From positions 275,929 to 339,928 of the forward strand of contig JAAXWO010000001.1 of assembly GCA_013334965.1 (NCBI GenBank): a stretch of DNA of 64,000 bases, read 5' to 3'. The notes under the pieces were generated by a model. The model saw nothing but the letters and a program-made list of their open reading frames with translations. It had not been told where the DNA came from and ran no database searches. Below, piece by piece: positions 38,762 through 48,013 of the stretch. Positions within the stretch are counted from its first letter, which is position 1. Every line of letters begins with the position of its first letter. This DNA is from Chlorobiaceae bacterium. Lineage in GTDB: Bacteria > Bacteroidota > Chlorobiia > Chlorobiales > Chlorobiaceae. The position numbers and the translations under genes were made by a program.

Positions 38762-39466
38762 CTGTGCTTTTTCCCCCTCCATCCGGAAGTAAAAAACATT
38801 TGCAAGAAAAGCGCGACCATCAGGACGCTTGTATCCCTGGTCAGCGGCGGAGCGTTTTCCTGTCTCTGAAGATCGGCAGGTAACCGGCTGTTGTCATTAC
38901 AGGTGCTAAATATTATTTGAATACCTGTTGTTAACAGAGATCGTTTGAAGTGATTTCCGGTGGCAACTCTTTATTCAGGATTGTCTTCGGTGCGGTGCGT
39001 AAAAAAAACAGGAGAGAGTCGGGCTCATTTTTGACTTCTTTTTTTGTTCCTCATCAGATAGGTTTCAGTTCCGCTCTTTTACCACGGCTTTTTGATTAAC
39101 TCGCAACATTTCTGCGGTTCATGCGTCATGTTGCATGCGGATTCTTATTTGGTTGAGGTCCTGTTCTGTCAGGGTTCATCTGGTTGAGGTCATTAATTAA
39201 TGGATATCGCTCAATCAGAATCCGATAGATTACTGTTTACGTTGTATGATGTAGATAGGAATAATTATTAAATTTGTTTTATTTTAAACACAGCATATGG
39301 TAATAGTGAAGGCTGGGCAATTCCCATTTTTCTGCCATCAGTGATTCGGTCACTCTTATTTGTGCAAACATCCGGTTTTTTCACACTCAACAGTTAATTA
39401 TTTCCAGCTTGAGTGACGTTTGTTGTGTATTTGTTAACAATTGTGAACAATGACAAGGGGGTAAAC
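38762..39466. other. Long AT-rich intergenic region
   Basis: About 700 bases with no convincing gene. Visible items are a direct repeat of TGGTTGAGGTC (39152-39162 and 39181-39191), a GCAACAT/ATGTTGC inverted repeat around 39102-39136, several T and A runs, and tandem decamers just before the cupredoxin gene (39431-39450). It is much longer than other intergenic gaps here and may hold a regulatory RNA or extended control region, but nothing is demonstrable by eye. Confidence 0.4.
39431..39450. promoter_or_regulatory. Tandem near-palindromic decamers before the cupredoxin gene
   Basis: TTGTTAACAA (a perfect palindrome) is followed directly by TTGTGAACAA, 17 bases before the cupredoxin start codon. 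This could be a binding site of a regulator. Inferred only from symmetry and position. Confidence 0.35.
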
Positions 39467-40069
39467 ATGTTTAAAAGCAAAACCATGTTTTTTAAGAGCG
39501 CGTTGCTGATGTTCGGCTTCGCGCTTATGGCTTCAAAAGCTTATTCCAATGGCGCCATTACGGGCACCATTGGAACAGACATCGAAAAAAACAAAGAGAA
39601 TGCCGTTGTGTATCTGAAAGGTGTCAGTGGGCCTGCATCGCCGAAAACAGTTACCATTGAGCAGCATCATCTCAAATTCATCCCCAAAGTGACGACCATA
39701 CCCGTGGGGTCGACGGTCGTGTTTACCAACCACGATAAAATTTATCACAATGTCTTTTCGGTAAGCGAGGCCAAGAAGTTCAATCTCCATACCTATGATC
39801 CCGGAAAAGCCAAGCAGGTTACCTTTGAAAGGCAGGGCGTTGTCAACCTGCTCTGCAACGTACATCCAGAGATGTCAGCCTGGGTTGTGGTTACAGAAAA
39901 CAGGTATGCGGCCGTGACTGACAAGGGTGGGAATTTTACCATTTCAGATGTTCCTCCCGGTACGTATGAAATAGCTGTGTGGAGCGAAAAACTCAAGCCT
40001 CAGGAGAGCAGCAAAGTTACCGTGACCGATGGGAACAGTACAAAAATGGATATCAAGCTGGGCGATTGA
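39467..40069 (+). CDS. Exported cupredoxin-domain protein
   Basis: A 200-residue exported copper protein. Residues 1-28 are a signal peptide ending near AYS. A plastocyanin-like domain carries the type 1 copper set: His in KIYHNVFSV, and Cys, His and Met in LLCNVHPEMSAW. A C-terminal carboxypeptidase-regulatory-like beta domain (GNFTISDVPPGTYEIAVW) follows. It resembles methylamine-utilisation-type blue copper proteins and probably carries electrons in the periplasm. GGGGG lies 6-7 bases before ATG 39467, favouring it over the upstream 39413 start. A strong terminator follows. Confidence 0.85.
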   Translation: MFKSKTMFFKSALLMFGFALMASKAYSNGAITGTIGTDIEKNKENAVVYLKGVSGPASPKTVTIEQHHLKFIPKVTTIPVGSTVVFTNHDKIYHNVFSVSEAKKFNLHTYDPGKAKQVTFERQGVVNLLCNVHPEMSAWVVVTENRYAAVTDKGGNFTISDVPPGTYEIAVWSEKLKPQESSKVTVTDGNSTKMDIKLGD

Positions 40070-40142
40070 TCTTCGACTGTCGTTGAGTCTATGGAGCGAT
40101 GAGTCGAATGAATGGCTTCTCCCTGACGGAGAGGTCGATACA

Positions 40143-40176
40143 CGCAAAAAGGCGACCAGATGGTCGCCTTTTTGCG
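40143..40176. terminator. Bidirectional terminator
   Basis: CGCAAAAAGGCGACC (40143-40157) and GGTCGCCTTTTTGCG (40162-40176) form a perfect 15-bp stem with T runs on both strands, between the cupredoxin gene and the convergent ppdK gene. Confidence 0.93.
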
Positions 40177-40197
40177 TTAAGCGTTTGTCCTGAGCAC

Positions 40198-42948
40198 TCA
40201 GTCCTGGAGAGCTGCACGGGCTGCTGCGAGCCTTGCGATCGGTACGCGATAGGGGCTGCAGGAGACATAGTTAAGTCCAGTCATGTGGCAGAACTCAACC
40301 GTGGCAGGGTCACCGCCGTGTTCACCGCAGATGCCAAGCTTGAGGTCTGGCTTGACTGAGCGTCCTTCCTTTGCCGACATGCTCAGCAAGCGGCCGACGC
40401 CGTCCTTGTCGATGGTCTCGAACGGGTTGCGGTCGAAGATCTCATACTGCTGGTAGAGCGGCAGGAACTGGCCGGAGTCGTCGCGGCTCATTCCGAGGCC
40501 CATCTGGGTAAGGTCGTTGGTGCCGTAACTGAAGAAGTCGGCAGCCTTGGCGATCTGGTCTGAAGTCAGCGCTGCACGGGGCACTTCGATCATCGTTCCG
40601 ACGAGGTACTTGACTCCGACGCCTTTTTCGGCGAAGACGCTGCGTGCGGTCTTGTGGATGACTTCGCTGGTCATTTCAAGCTCCTTGACGGTGCTGACGA
40701 GCGGAACCATGATTTCCGGCACGATTTCATGTCCTTCCTGCTTGATGCGGCATGCTGCTTCAATGATGGCGCGGACCTGCATGACCGTGATTTCCGGGTG
40801 CAGGATGCCGAGACGGCAGCCCCTGAGGCCGAGCATGGGGTTGAACTCGTGAAGGCTTGCGATGCGCTGCTTGATATTGGCGCTGGTTTTGCCGATTTTT
40901 CCGGCCAGGTCATCAATTTCCGCGTCGGTGTGCGGGAGGAACTCGTGAAGCGGGGGATCGAGGAGCCTGATGGTGACAGGACGGGCGCCCATGGCCTTGA
41001 AGAGGCCGTAGAAGTCTTCCCTCTGGTAGGGGAGGAGCTTGTCGAGCGCTGTCTTGCGCCCTGCGACGTCGTCGGCGAGGATCATCTCGCGCATGGCGTC
41101 GATTCGGTCGCCGCCGAAGAACATGTGTTCGGTCCTGCAAAGGCCGATACCTTCTGCACCGAAGGTGATGGCGACCTCAGCCTGGTCAGGCTGGTCGGCA
41201 TTGGTGCGGATGTTCAGCTTGCGGTATTTGTCTGCCCACTGCATCAACTGGTCGTAAATCTTCCAGGTTGGGGCGTCTTCCATTTTCAATGTCTTGTCGA
41301 CCAGCACTTCGATGATCTCGGAGTTCTTGGTCTTGACCTGTCCGGCGATCACTTCACCCGTGCTGCCGTCGATGGAGATGTAGTCACCCTCCTTGAGCAC
41401 TATGTCGTTGCCGTTAACCATCATTTCGCCTTTCTTGTAGTCGATCTTCAGGGCGCCACAGCCTACGACGCAGACCTTGCCCATCTGGCGAGCCACGAGG
41501 GCAGCGTGGGAGGTCATGCCGCCACGTGCGGTGAGGATGCCTTCAGAAGCGTCCATGCCCTTGATGTCTTCAGGGGAGGTCTCGATCCTGACGAGGATGA
41601 CCTCTTCGCCGCGTTTGCCAGCTTCGTAGGCGTCGACTGCGTTGAAGTAGATCCTGCCGGTTGCTGCGCCAGGTCCTGCATTAAGGCCTGTCGCCAGCAG
41701 CCTGCCGCTGTCGATGGCGGCTTTCTTTTCGTTGAGGTCGAACACGGGACGGAGGAGCTGGTTGAGCTGTTCGGGTTCGATTCTGCGGAGCACCTCTTTC
41801 TCGTCGATCAGACCTTCGTTATGCATGTCGACGGCGATCTTGATGGCGGCAAAACCAGTACGTTTGCCGACGCGGCACTGCAGCATGAAGAGTTTGTTGT
41901 TCTCGATGGTGAACTCGATGTCCATCATGTCGCGGTAGTGCTTTTCGAGAATAGAGCGGATCTCGTCGAGCTGATCGTAGATATTCTCGTTCTCCTGGCG
42001 GAGCTGTTCGATCTTGAGCGGAGTCCTGGTTCCTGCCACGACGTCTTCGCCCTGTGCGTTCATCAGGTACTCGCCGTAGAAGATATTTTCACCGGCGGCG
42101 GCATCCCTGGTGAAGGCTACGCCCGTGCCGCAGTTTTCACCCATGTTGCCGAACACCATCGCCTGGACGTTGCAGGCCGTGCCCCAGTATCCGGGGATGT
42201 GGTTCAGTTTGCGATAGACGATTGCGCGGTCGTTGTTCCAGCTGTTGAATACGGCGCCGATCGCTCCCCTGAGCTGTTCGTGCGGATCTTCAGGGAAGGT
42301 TTTCCCGGTTTTGTCGAGGATCGCCTTTTTGTATTTGGCTACCAGGTCCTGCAGGTCTTCGACGTTGAATTCTGTGTCGAGTTCGATGCCCAGTTCATGT
42401 TTCTTGTGTTCGAGGATCTCTTCGAACGGATCGATCTGTTTTTTGTCAGTCGGCTTCAGGTCGAGCACGACGTCGCCGTACATCTGGACGAACCTGCGGT
42501 AGCAGTCCCAGGCGAAGCGGGCGTTGCCGGATTTTTTTGCGAGACCTGCCACGGTGATGTCGTTGAGGCCCAGGTTGAGGATGGTGTCCATCATGCCCGG
42601 CATGGAAGCGCGTGCGCCTGAACGGACCGAAACGAGGAGCGGGTTTTCAGGATCGCCGAAATTCTTGCCCAGGTACTCTTCAACTTTTTTCAGGGCAGCC
42701 GGAATATCTTTTTCGAAAAGGTTGGTAGGGTAGGTTTTCTGGTGGTCGTAATAGTAGGTACAAACCTCTGTCGACAGGGTGAATCCGGGGGGGACAGGAA
42801 GTCCGATGTTGGCCATTTCCGCCAGGTTGGCACCTTTGCCACCCAGGAGGTTTTTCATTGATGCATCACCTTCGGCAGCGCCGCCAGCAAAACTGTAAAT
42901 GTATTGCTTGGCTGCTGATGATTCTTCGTTAGCGTGAGAATTCGGCAT
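40198..42948 (-). CDS. ppdK: Pyruvate, phosphate dikinase
   Basis: Interconverts pyruvate + ATP + Pi with phosphoenolpyruvate + AMP + PPi; in green sulfur bacteria it feeds PEP from the reductive TCA cycle into gluconeogenesis. The 916-residue product has the nucleotide domain ([39 protein letters not shown]), the phosphohistidine loop [16 protein letters not shown], and the PEP domain ([25 protein letters not shown] with the catalytic Cys). The frame opens at 43002; [10 protein letters not shown] at 42948 is preferred. A long open frame on the opposite strand is a composition shadow. Confidence 0.97.
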   Translation of the reverse strand: MPNSHANEESSAAKQYIYSFAGGAAEGDASMKNLLGGKGANLAEMANIGLPVPPGFTLSTEVCTYYYDHQKTYPTNLFEKDIPAALKKVEEYLGKNFGDPENPLLVSVRSGARASMPGMMDTILNLGLNDITVAGLAKKSGNARFAWDCYRRFVQMYGDVVLDLKPTDKKQIDPFEEILEHKKHELGIELDTEFNVEDLQDLVAKYKKAILDKTGKTFPEDPHEQLRGAIGAVFNSWNNDRAIVYRKLNHIPGYWGTACNVQAMVFGNMGENCGTGVAFTRDAAAGENIFYGEYLMNAQGEDVVAGTRTPLKIEQLRQENENIYDQLDEIRSILEKHYRDMMDIEFTIENNKLFMLQCRVGKRTGFAAIKIAVDMHNEGLIDEKEVLRRIEPEQLNQLLRPVFDLNEKKAAIDSGRLLATGLNAGPGAATGRIYFNAVDAYEAGKRGEEVILVRIETSPEDIKGMDASEGILTARGGMTSHAALVARQMGKVCVVGCGALKIDYKKGEMMVNGNDIVLKEGDYISIDGSTGEVIAGQVKTKNSEIIEVLVDKTLKMEDAPTWKIYDQLMQWADKYRKLNIRTNADQPDQAEVAITFGAEGIGLCRTEHMFFGGDRIDAMREMILADDVAGRKTALDKLLPYQREDFYGLFKAMGARPVTIRLLDPPLHEFLPHTDAEIDDLAGKIGKTSANIKQRIASLHEFNPMLGLRGCRLGILHPEITVMQVRAIIEAACRIKQEGHEIVPEIMVPLVSTVKELEMTSEVIHKTARSVFAEKGVGVKYLVGTMIEVPRAALTSDQIAKAADFFSYGTNDLTQMGLGMSRDDSGQFLPLYQQYEIFDRNPFETIDKDGVGRLLSMSAKEGRSVKPDLKLGICGEHGGDPATVEFCHMTGLNYVSCSPYRVPIARLAAARAALQD

Positions 42949-43093
42949 GATACTGGAGTGAAATAGTTGGTTTTCCCAAAAAAAACAGATGAAAGCATTC
43001 AAAAAGCAGTCTGGGATGACTACTTTTCCGAATAACCAATTTAACAGAAAAAACTCTCTGGAAAAACTTAAGGAGAGGTATCAAAACAATAGC

Positions 43094-43963
43094 ATGATGG
43101 AGAGTGTCATAGCCGTTTTCATTCTGCAGGTGCTCAGGATTTCTGTGCCATATATGCTGACTTCGGTGGGGGCGGTCTTTTCTGAACGGAGCGGAGTCAT
43201 AAACCTTGCGCTTGAGGGGCTTATTCTCGCAGGTGCGTTCGGGGCGGCCATGGGCCAGCATTTCACCGGCTCTGCGTGGGGTGGTGTGGCCTGTGCGCTT
43301 TCGCTGGGGTTGCTTGTGGCGTTGCTGCATGCTTTTGTCACCGTGACGCTCAGGGCCGACCAGATCGTCAGCGGCATCGCCATCAACATCCTTGTCATGG
43401 GGGCGACCCGGTTCGGGCTGAGCCTGCTGTTCGGCAGCGCGATGAACTCTGCCAGGATAGAGGGCATGGGAGCTTCTTCGCTGCTGCTCGATCCGCTTTT
43501 CCTCGCCGCGGTGCTGTCGGTCGTGATCGGTCAGTTCATCCTTTTCCGTACCCCGGTCGGCCTGAGGCTGCGTGCGGCAGGGGAGAGTGCCGAGGCGGTC
43601 GAAACGGCCGGGGTCGATGTTCAGCGCCTGCGCTATGCCGGAGTCCTCGTCTCGGGCGCGTTGGCATCACTTGGAGGGGCTTTCCTGGTGTTTCAGCAGC
43701 ACAGTTTCACTGACAACATGTCGGCAGGACGGGGTTACATGGCGCTGGCGGCAATGATCATCGGCAAGTGGTCGCCGGCCGGGGCAGCGGTCGCCAGCCT
43801 GCTGTTCGCTTCGACCGAGGCGATGGAGATATGGGTCCAGTCAGGCTGGCTGCCGTCGCAGCTTGTGCAGTCGCTCCCTTATGTGATCACCCTGTTCGTC
43901 CTTGCCGGTTTTGTCGGAAAGTCCACCCCTCCGAAAGAACTTGGCATTCCCTACGGGAAGTAG
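43094..43963 (+). CDS. ABC transporter permease, nucleoside/simple-sugar type
   Basis: An inner-membrane permease with about 8 to 9 hydrophobic segments. The opening RISVPYMLTSVGAVFSERSGVINLALEGLIL and the block RADQIVSGIAINILVMGATRFG belong to the BMP-linked nucleoside transporter permeases (YufQ/NupC-type ABC) of the branched-chain/sugar permease superfamily. From ATG 43094 it has about 289 residues; an open frame reaches back to 42989. AAGGAGAGG lies about 14 bases upstream. The ATPase, the second permease and the lipoprotein are not adjacent, so they must be elsewhere or absent. Confidence 0.85.
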   Translation: MMESVIAVFILQVLRISVPYMLTSVGAVFSERSGVINLALEGLILAGAFGAAMGQHFTGSAWGGVACALSLGLLVALLHAFVTVTLRADQIVSGIAINILVMGATRFGLSLLFGSAMNSARIEGMGASSLLLDPLFLAAVLSVVIGQFILFRTPVGLRLRAAGESAEAVETAGVDVQRLRYAGVLVSGALASLGGAFLVFQQHSFTDNMSAGRGYMALAAMIIGKWSPAGAAVASLLFASTEAMEIWVQSGWLPSQLVQSLPYVITLFVLAGFVGKSTPPKELGIPYGK

Positions 43964-43978
43964 GCGATTCAATGGCAG

Positions 43979-44010
43979 GTAGGGGCAGTTCCCTGTAACA
44001 GCCCCTTTAC
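43979..44010. terminator. Short hairpin between convergent genes
   Basis: AGGGGC (43981-43986) pairs with GCCCCT (44001-44006), followed by TTTAC. Weak, but located between the permease gene and the convergent elbB gene. Confidence 0.5.
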
Positions 44011-44079
44011 TGAATGTGACTCTGGTTCGATTGCAACAGAAACGCGATCGAACATCGCGACAGATCAGCCGAAGCGCTT

Positions 44080-44736
44080 TCAGCAGCGTTCGAGCAGTTC
44101 CCTGACGAGCGCTTCGATGCCTTTTGCCACATCCCTGATGGACGGACCGAGCATATAGGCAGGAGTGCTTATTATATTGTTGCGGGAACTCACGACGATA
44201 CCTTCGACCGGCGTATCGAGGTGGACGGCACCCATGGCTTCGATGTCGGCGCCGGTCCCGGCTTCGTTGCCGATCGTGAGTTCGACTCCCTCACCGCCGA
44301 GCAGCTTCGCGGCGATGACCGGAGCGATGCACATGAACCCGACCGGTTTTCCTGCAAGCAGGAACGAGTTGATCGCCTGGGCAACCTCTGGAATAACCTC
44401 GCAATCCGGGCCTTTGAATGCGTAATCGCACAGGTTTTTCGCTGCCCCGAAACCTCCTGGGAGAATCAGGCCGTCAAGATCGAACGAATCGATCTCTTTC
44501 AGGTCGGTAATCTGGCCGCGTGCTATTCGGGCCGATTCGACGAGCACGTTCCGTGTTTCATTGTCTGAAACATTCCCGGTAAGGTGGTTGATGACGTGGT
44601 GCTGCTCGACGTTCGGGGCGAAACAGAGAGCCTGCGCCCCGGCAAGATCAAGATAGAGAAGCGTCAGTACCGCTTCCTGTATTTCGGCTCCGTCGTAGAC
44701 GCCGCAGCCCGAGAGTATGACGCCGATTTTTTTCAT
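44080..44736 (-). CDS. elbB: ElbB-family glyoxalase (isoprenoid biosynthesis protein ElbB)
   Basis: A 218-residue DJ-1/PfpI-superfamily protein. The start KKIGVILSGCGVYDGAEIQEAV and GFGAAKNLCDYAFKG are characteristic of ElbB, and GFMCIAPVIAAKLLG carries the nucleophile Cys. E. coli ElbB has glyoxalase activity; its link to isoprenoid synthesis is indirect. Length is normal. It is not in an evident operon. Confidence 0.92.
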   Translation of the reverse strand: MKKIGVILSGCGVYDGAEIQEAVLTLLYLDLAGAQALCFAPNVEQHHVINHLTGNVSDNETRNVLVESARIARGQITDLKEIDSFDLDGLILPGGFGAAKNLCDYAFKGPDCEVIPEVAQAINSFLLAGKPVGFMCIAPVIAAKLLGGEGVELTIGNEAGTGADIEAMGAVHLDTPVEGIVVSSRNNIISTPAYMLGPSIRDVAKGIEALVRELLERC

Positions 44737-44888
44737 GACGCTGTAGATAGTTTTGGTTCAGGTACAATTTCTGGAGCCGAGCGCTTCCGGTCTGTTAATA
44801 TGTAATATAAAGGAGGCTGTTTTAAAACCGTCTGGCCGATAGGGGCTTGCCGAACGCTGTGGCATGTATCGGCTCATGAAATGGCTTC

Positions 44889-45395
44889 TTAACCACGCCT
44901 GAACCGAGGCAGGAATCTTCCGACTCTCCGTGCGTAGTCGGCATATTCCGGATGGCGATGCGTGAGCCAGGCCTCCTCTTTTGACGCCTTGTGGTTGAAG
45001 AAAATGATGCCGACCACGATCAGCAGGAGGTGGGCGAGGCTGATGTCGAACACCGTCAGTCCGAGCGCAGCAAGCAGCAGGCCGGTGTAGATGGGATGGC
45101 GCACAAGACCATAGACGCCGCTCTGGACGAGCCGGTTGCTTTCAGTGGGATATGGCAGGGGCGTCAGGTATCTCCTGATGCCCAGAAAGCCTCCGATGCC
45201 GAATATGGCAGCGGAAGCCCAGCAGATTGCGAGCAGTGCCCAGCGGATGGCAACTGTCGAACGGTAAAGTTCGCTATCACCGAGATCCGGCCATGCGGGG
45301 GTCATGACGAATATCGCCATCAGCAGGGCCTGAAAGGCTACAAGGAGTTCTCCCCGGTCGCCGAAGCGCTTTATTTGAGGATCCTGTTTTTTCAT
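44889..45395 (-). CDS. ICMT/PEMT-like membrane methyltransferase
   Basis: A 168-residue membrane protein with about four hydrophobic segments. The C-terminal part has LVQSGVYGLVRHPIYTGLLLAALG and KEEAWLTHRHPEYADYARRVGRFLP, the signature of isoprenylcysteine carboxyl methyltransferase/phospholipid methyltransferase-like proteins, where RHP and the E..L motif bind SAM. The substrate is unknown. ATG 45395 is preferred over 45410 on product grounds; both are possible. Confidence 0.82.
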   Translation of the reverse strand: MKKQDPQIKRFGDRGELLVAFQALLMAIFVMTPAWPDLGDSELYRSTVAIRWALLAICWASAAIFGIGGFLGIRRYLTPLPYPTESNRLVQSGVYGLVRHPIYTGLLLAALGLTVFDISLAHLLLIVVGIIFFNHKASKEEAWLTHRHPEYADYARRVGRFLPRFRRG

Positions 45396-45502
45396 GTCGC
45401 CGTTTAACAATTGTTTGAATTGCCTTATCTTAAAAAACTACGGAATTGTAATAATCCTGCCGTAATAACATTCTGTTCAACCGTTTTTCGCTTCTAACAA
45501 GT

Positions 45503-46048
45503 ATGATTACCCCGAAAGATACCCTTCTTCTCGTTATCGATGTACAGGGCAAACTTGCCGCCTCCGTGTTTCAGCCAGATCGTGTGGAAAAGAATATCAG
45601 CAAGCTCATCAGGGCCTGCAGGATACTGGGGGTGCCAGTCATCCATACCGAGCAGTATCCCAAAGGACTCGGTAACACCGTCGATGCGCTGAGGGAGGTG
45701 ATGGGCGACGAGAAGCCTTTCGAAAAGCTGTCGTTCAGCTGCTGTGGCAGCGAGGAGTTCATGAAGCGTCTTCGTTTGCTCGGTCGTAACGATATTCTTG
45801 TCGTCGGCATGGAGACCCATGTCTGCGTTTACCAGACCTGCGTGGAGCTGATCGAGTTCGGATACAACGTGCATCTGGTGACGGATGCCGTCTCCTCCAG
45901 GACGGAAGAGAACCGTAAGGTCGGGATCCGCTCCATCAAAAGGGCGGGAGGCATTCCAACCAGCACTGAAATGGCCATTTTCGAACTGCTGCGTGTCGCC
46001 GAAGGGGATACCTTCAAGGCGATCTCAAAGATCATCAAGGAGGATTGA
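45503..46048 (+). CDS. Isochorismatase-family cysteine hydrolase
   Basis: A 181-residue hydrolase. The catalytic triad is visible: Asp13 in LVIDVQGKLA, a Lys in KPFEKLSFSCC (Lys71 or Lys75), and Cys108 in VVGMETHVCVYQTC, with the cis-peptide region before it. The family includes nicotinamidases and many enzymes of unknown substrate; the short form here matches the YcaC-like and uncharacterised hydrolase group better than true isochorismatase. Its stop abuts the convergent lpxK stop. Confidence 0.86.
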   Translation: MITPKDTLLLVIDVQGKLAASVFQPDRVEKNISKLIRACRILGVPVIHTEQYPKGLGNTVDALREVMGDEKPFEKLSFSCCGSEEFMKRLRLLGRNDILVVGMETHVCVYQTCVELIEFGYNVHLVTDAVSSRTEENRKVGIRSIKRAGGIPTSTEMAIFELLRVAEGDTFKAISKIIKED

Positions 46049-47158
46049 TCACCGGCGGCGAGCGGCGGCAGAGAGAAGCTTTTTTTCGAGCATCCCTGTC
46101 CCCCCGGGGAATTCCGGCTCAATGGCGAGGTAGCTGCATTGGGCATCTTCCAGCATTTTCGCGAGCGGCATATCGTCCTTGAGCCGGAACCAGTCCTTTT
46201 CCGTTGTCACCGGTGTGAGCTCCTGCAGGGCCGCTTCAGAAACGATTGTCCGCACCGAAGTTTCCGTGTAGGGTTCATGGTCGCGGAAAAACCTTGAAGC
46301 GGCAACATCGATGCCCGCATCCTTGAGGCTTTGCATAAATCCCGTCGGGGCCCCTATCCCTGCGAAAGCGAGTGCGCGGACTCTTTTTCCCATCATCCCG
46401 TCATCGTGCGGGTCGAGCCTTTTTCCGACAGGAACGAGCTTGCTTGGCCTGATTTTCGATCGGAGCACCGGTTTGCCGGTTTTTTTCAGCGTTTCCATCA
46501 TCGCCTCGGAGCGCTTTTCGTCGACGATCTTCCCGAGGATGATCAGGTCGGCGCGGGTGAGACCCTGAACAGGTTCGCGCAGGTGTCCTTCCGGCAGCAT
46601 GGCCGCACCGTCGAGCGGGTCGAGGGCGTTGACGACCACGATATCGAGATCCCTTGCGATTTTTCGATGCTGGAACGCGTCGTCGAGTACGATTACGTCG
46701 GGTAGATGGTCGGCGAACTTCTGCATGAGGAACTCTACCCCCGCCTGCCGCTTTTCCGCAACGATGACGATCGAACTGGGGTTCCTGGCGGCAAGCATCG
46801 CTGTTTCGTCGCCGGAGTCCCGGCTTTCGAGCAGGATGCTTTGGCCGTCTGAAACGAGCTGCACCCCTTTGGTCCGGCGTCCGTAGCCTCTTGATATGAT
46901 TGCGGCCTTGAGTCCCGATGCCTGGTAGAACTTGACGATCCAGTCCACCAGCGGAGTCTTGCCGGTGCCGCCGGTCGTGATGTTGCCGACGGAAACGACG
47001 GGAATCGGCGATTGCCATGCTTTAAGGATTCCCCTGTCGTAGAGTGCGTTGCGGATGTTCATGACCATGCCGTACGCTAACCCCGCAGGACGCAGAAGTC
47101 TGGATGTGCTATCTGGAGGCATGCCCGAAGTGTTCAGAGAGTTTCCTTGCGAACTCAT
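46049..47158 (-). CDS. lpxK: Tetraacyldisaccharide 4'-kinase
   Basis: Phosphorylates lipid A disaccharide at the 4' position; inner membrane associated. The 369-residue product has a membrane-anchoring N-terminal helix (RPAGLAYGMVMNIRNALYDRG) and the P-loop VVSVGNITTGGTGKTPLVDW, then VIVLDDAFQHRKIARDLDIVV with the conserved DDxxQH-type motif. The start at 47158 overlaps the upstream acyltransferase by 50 bases but has GAGG at a good distance; 47122 is an alternative. The two genes form a lipid A unit. Confidence 0.93.
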   Translation of the reverse strand: MSSQGNSLNTSGMPPDSTSRLLRPAGLAYGMVMNIRNALYDRGILKAWQSPIPVVSVGNITTGGTGKTPLVDWIVKFYQASGLKAAIISRGYGRRTKGVQLVSDGQSILLESRDSGDETAMLAARNPSSIVIVAEKRQAGVEFLMQKFADHLPDVIVLDDAFQHRKIARDLDIVVVNALDPLDGAAMLPEGHLREPVQGLTRADLIILGKIVDEKRSEAMMETLKKTGKPVLRSKIRPSKLVPVGKRLDPHDDGMMGKRVRALAFAGIGAPTGFMQSLKDAGIDVAASRFFRDHEPYTETSVRTIVSEAALQELTPVTTEKDWFRLKDDMPLAKMLEDAQCSYLAIEPEFPGGTGMLEKKLLSAAARRR

Positions 47159-47744
47159 GGAGGGCCTCTTCGGAGGTAAATGCCGGTACCCGGATCGAAT
47201 GAAGGTACACGGTCGTCCTGCTGAATGGCATGGGGATCTCGAACCGGTCCCAGCTTTTCAGGACGCGGTAGCGTTCGTGGGTTATGTCTGCGAAAAGGAT
47301 CGGCACCTGGTGTTCCGAAGCGATTCTGAGCGTGCCGTATTTGAAGCGGTGCAACGGGCCGCGGGGTCCGTCGGGCGTGATGGCGATGACGCCGCGGTTT
47401 CGAAGCGACTCAAGCATCCCTGTCTTGACATCCTCCCTGCCTCTGGAGCTCGATCCCCTGATGAGCCTGAAGCCGAGGCGTTCGAGCGTTTCTGAAAGGA
47501 TCTGGCCGTCTTCGGAGAGGCTTACCACTGCTGACGGTCTGATGTCGGGCAACAGCCTCCGCACCAGGAGCCAGCCGGTGACCATCTTCCCGTGCCAGAA
47601 CGCGAATATGATTCCGTGCTCCGTACCTGGATGGCCGCCTTCAGGAGAAACGATTTTCAGGCGCAGGGATGAAAACAGAAGCTTCAGGAGGGGAGGGAGA
47701 AGTCTCGTCCCAGCGTTCCAGAGGATGTTTTTCACGATCGGCAT
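47109..47744 (-). CDS. DUF374 lysophospholipid acyltransferase family protein
   Basis: A 211-residue protein of the DUF374 group. FAFWHGKMVTGWLLVRR holds the catalytic HX-type His, and LIRGSSSRGREDVKTGML and GVIAITPDGPRGP are the family blocks. The likely role is acyl transfer to lipid A or another lipid, in keeping with lpxK directly downstream. One N-terminal hydrophobic helix suggests membrane attachment. Which acyl group and acceptor are used is not visible. Confidence 0.85.
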   Translation of the reverse strand: MPIVKNILWNAGTRLLPPLLKLLFSSLRLKIVSPEGGHPGTEHGIIFAFWHGKMVTGWLLVRRLLPDIRPSAVVSLSEDGQILSETLERLGFRLIRGSSSRGREDVKTGMLESLRNRGVIAITPDGPRGPLHRFKYGTLRIASEHQVPILFADITHERYRVLKSWDRFEIPMPFSRTTVYLHSIRVPAFTSEEALHEFARKLSEHFGHASR

Positions 47745-48013
47745 TCGGTGGAAAGGGTACGGCCGGAAATGCAGACGAGGTTTTCAGGCCGGAATTTTTT
47801 TAATTGTTTTTTTGATGCATCATGCATTATATACATCCAGCGTAAAGCCGGTCTGGTCAACCGGTTTCAATTTAACAATACATGCCGACAAACCACAGGA
47901 ACGGACGATTCTAAAATTGTCATCGAGCGGTTCGGGTCCCGCGCGACAATCGAACAGCTTCAGGGATTTTAACTTCGTCCAGGTGATTTGAGGCCATTGC
48001 TCCACACAGTATC

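Noticed and set aside
40654-42621. A 655-codon open frame on the plus strand
   Set aside because: It is antisense to ppdK along its whole length, and the ppdK frame carries all expected motifs; the open frame results from codon bias.
47760-48013. Possible small RNA or tRNA upstream of purD
   Set aside because: Some G-C-rich pairing is present, but no cloverleaf or known RNA motif is visible.
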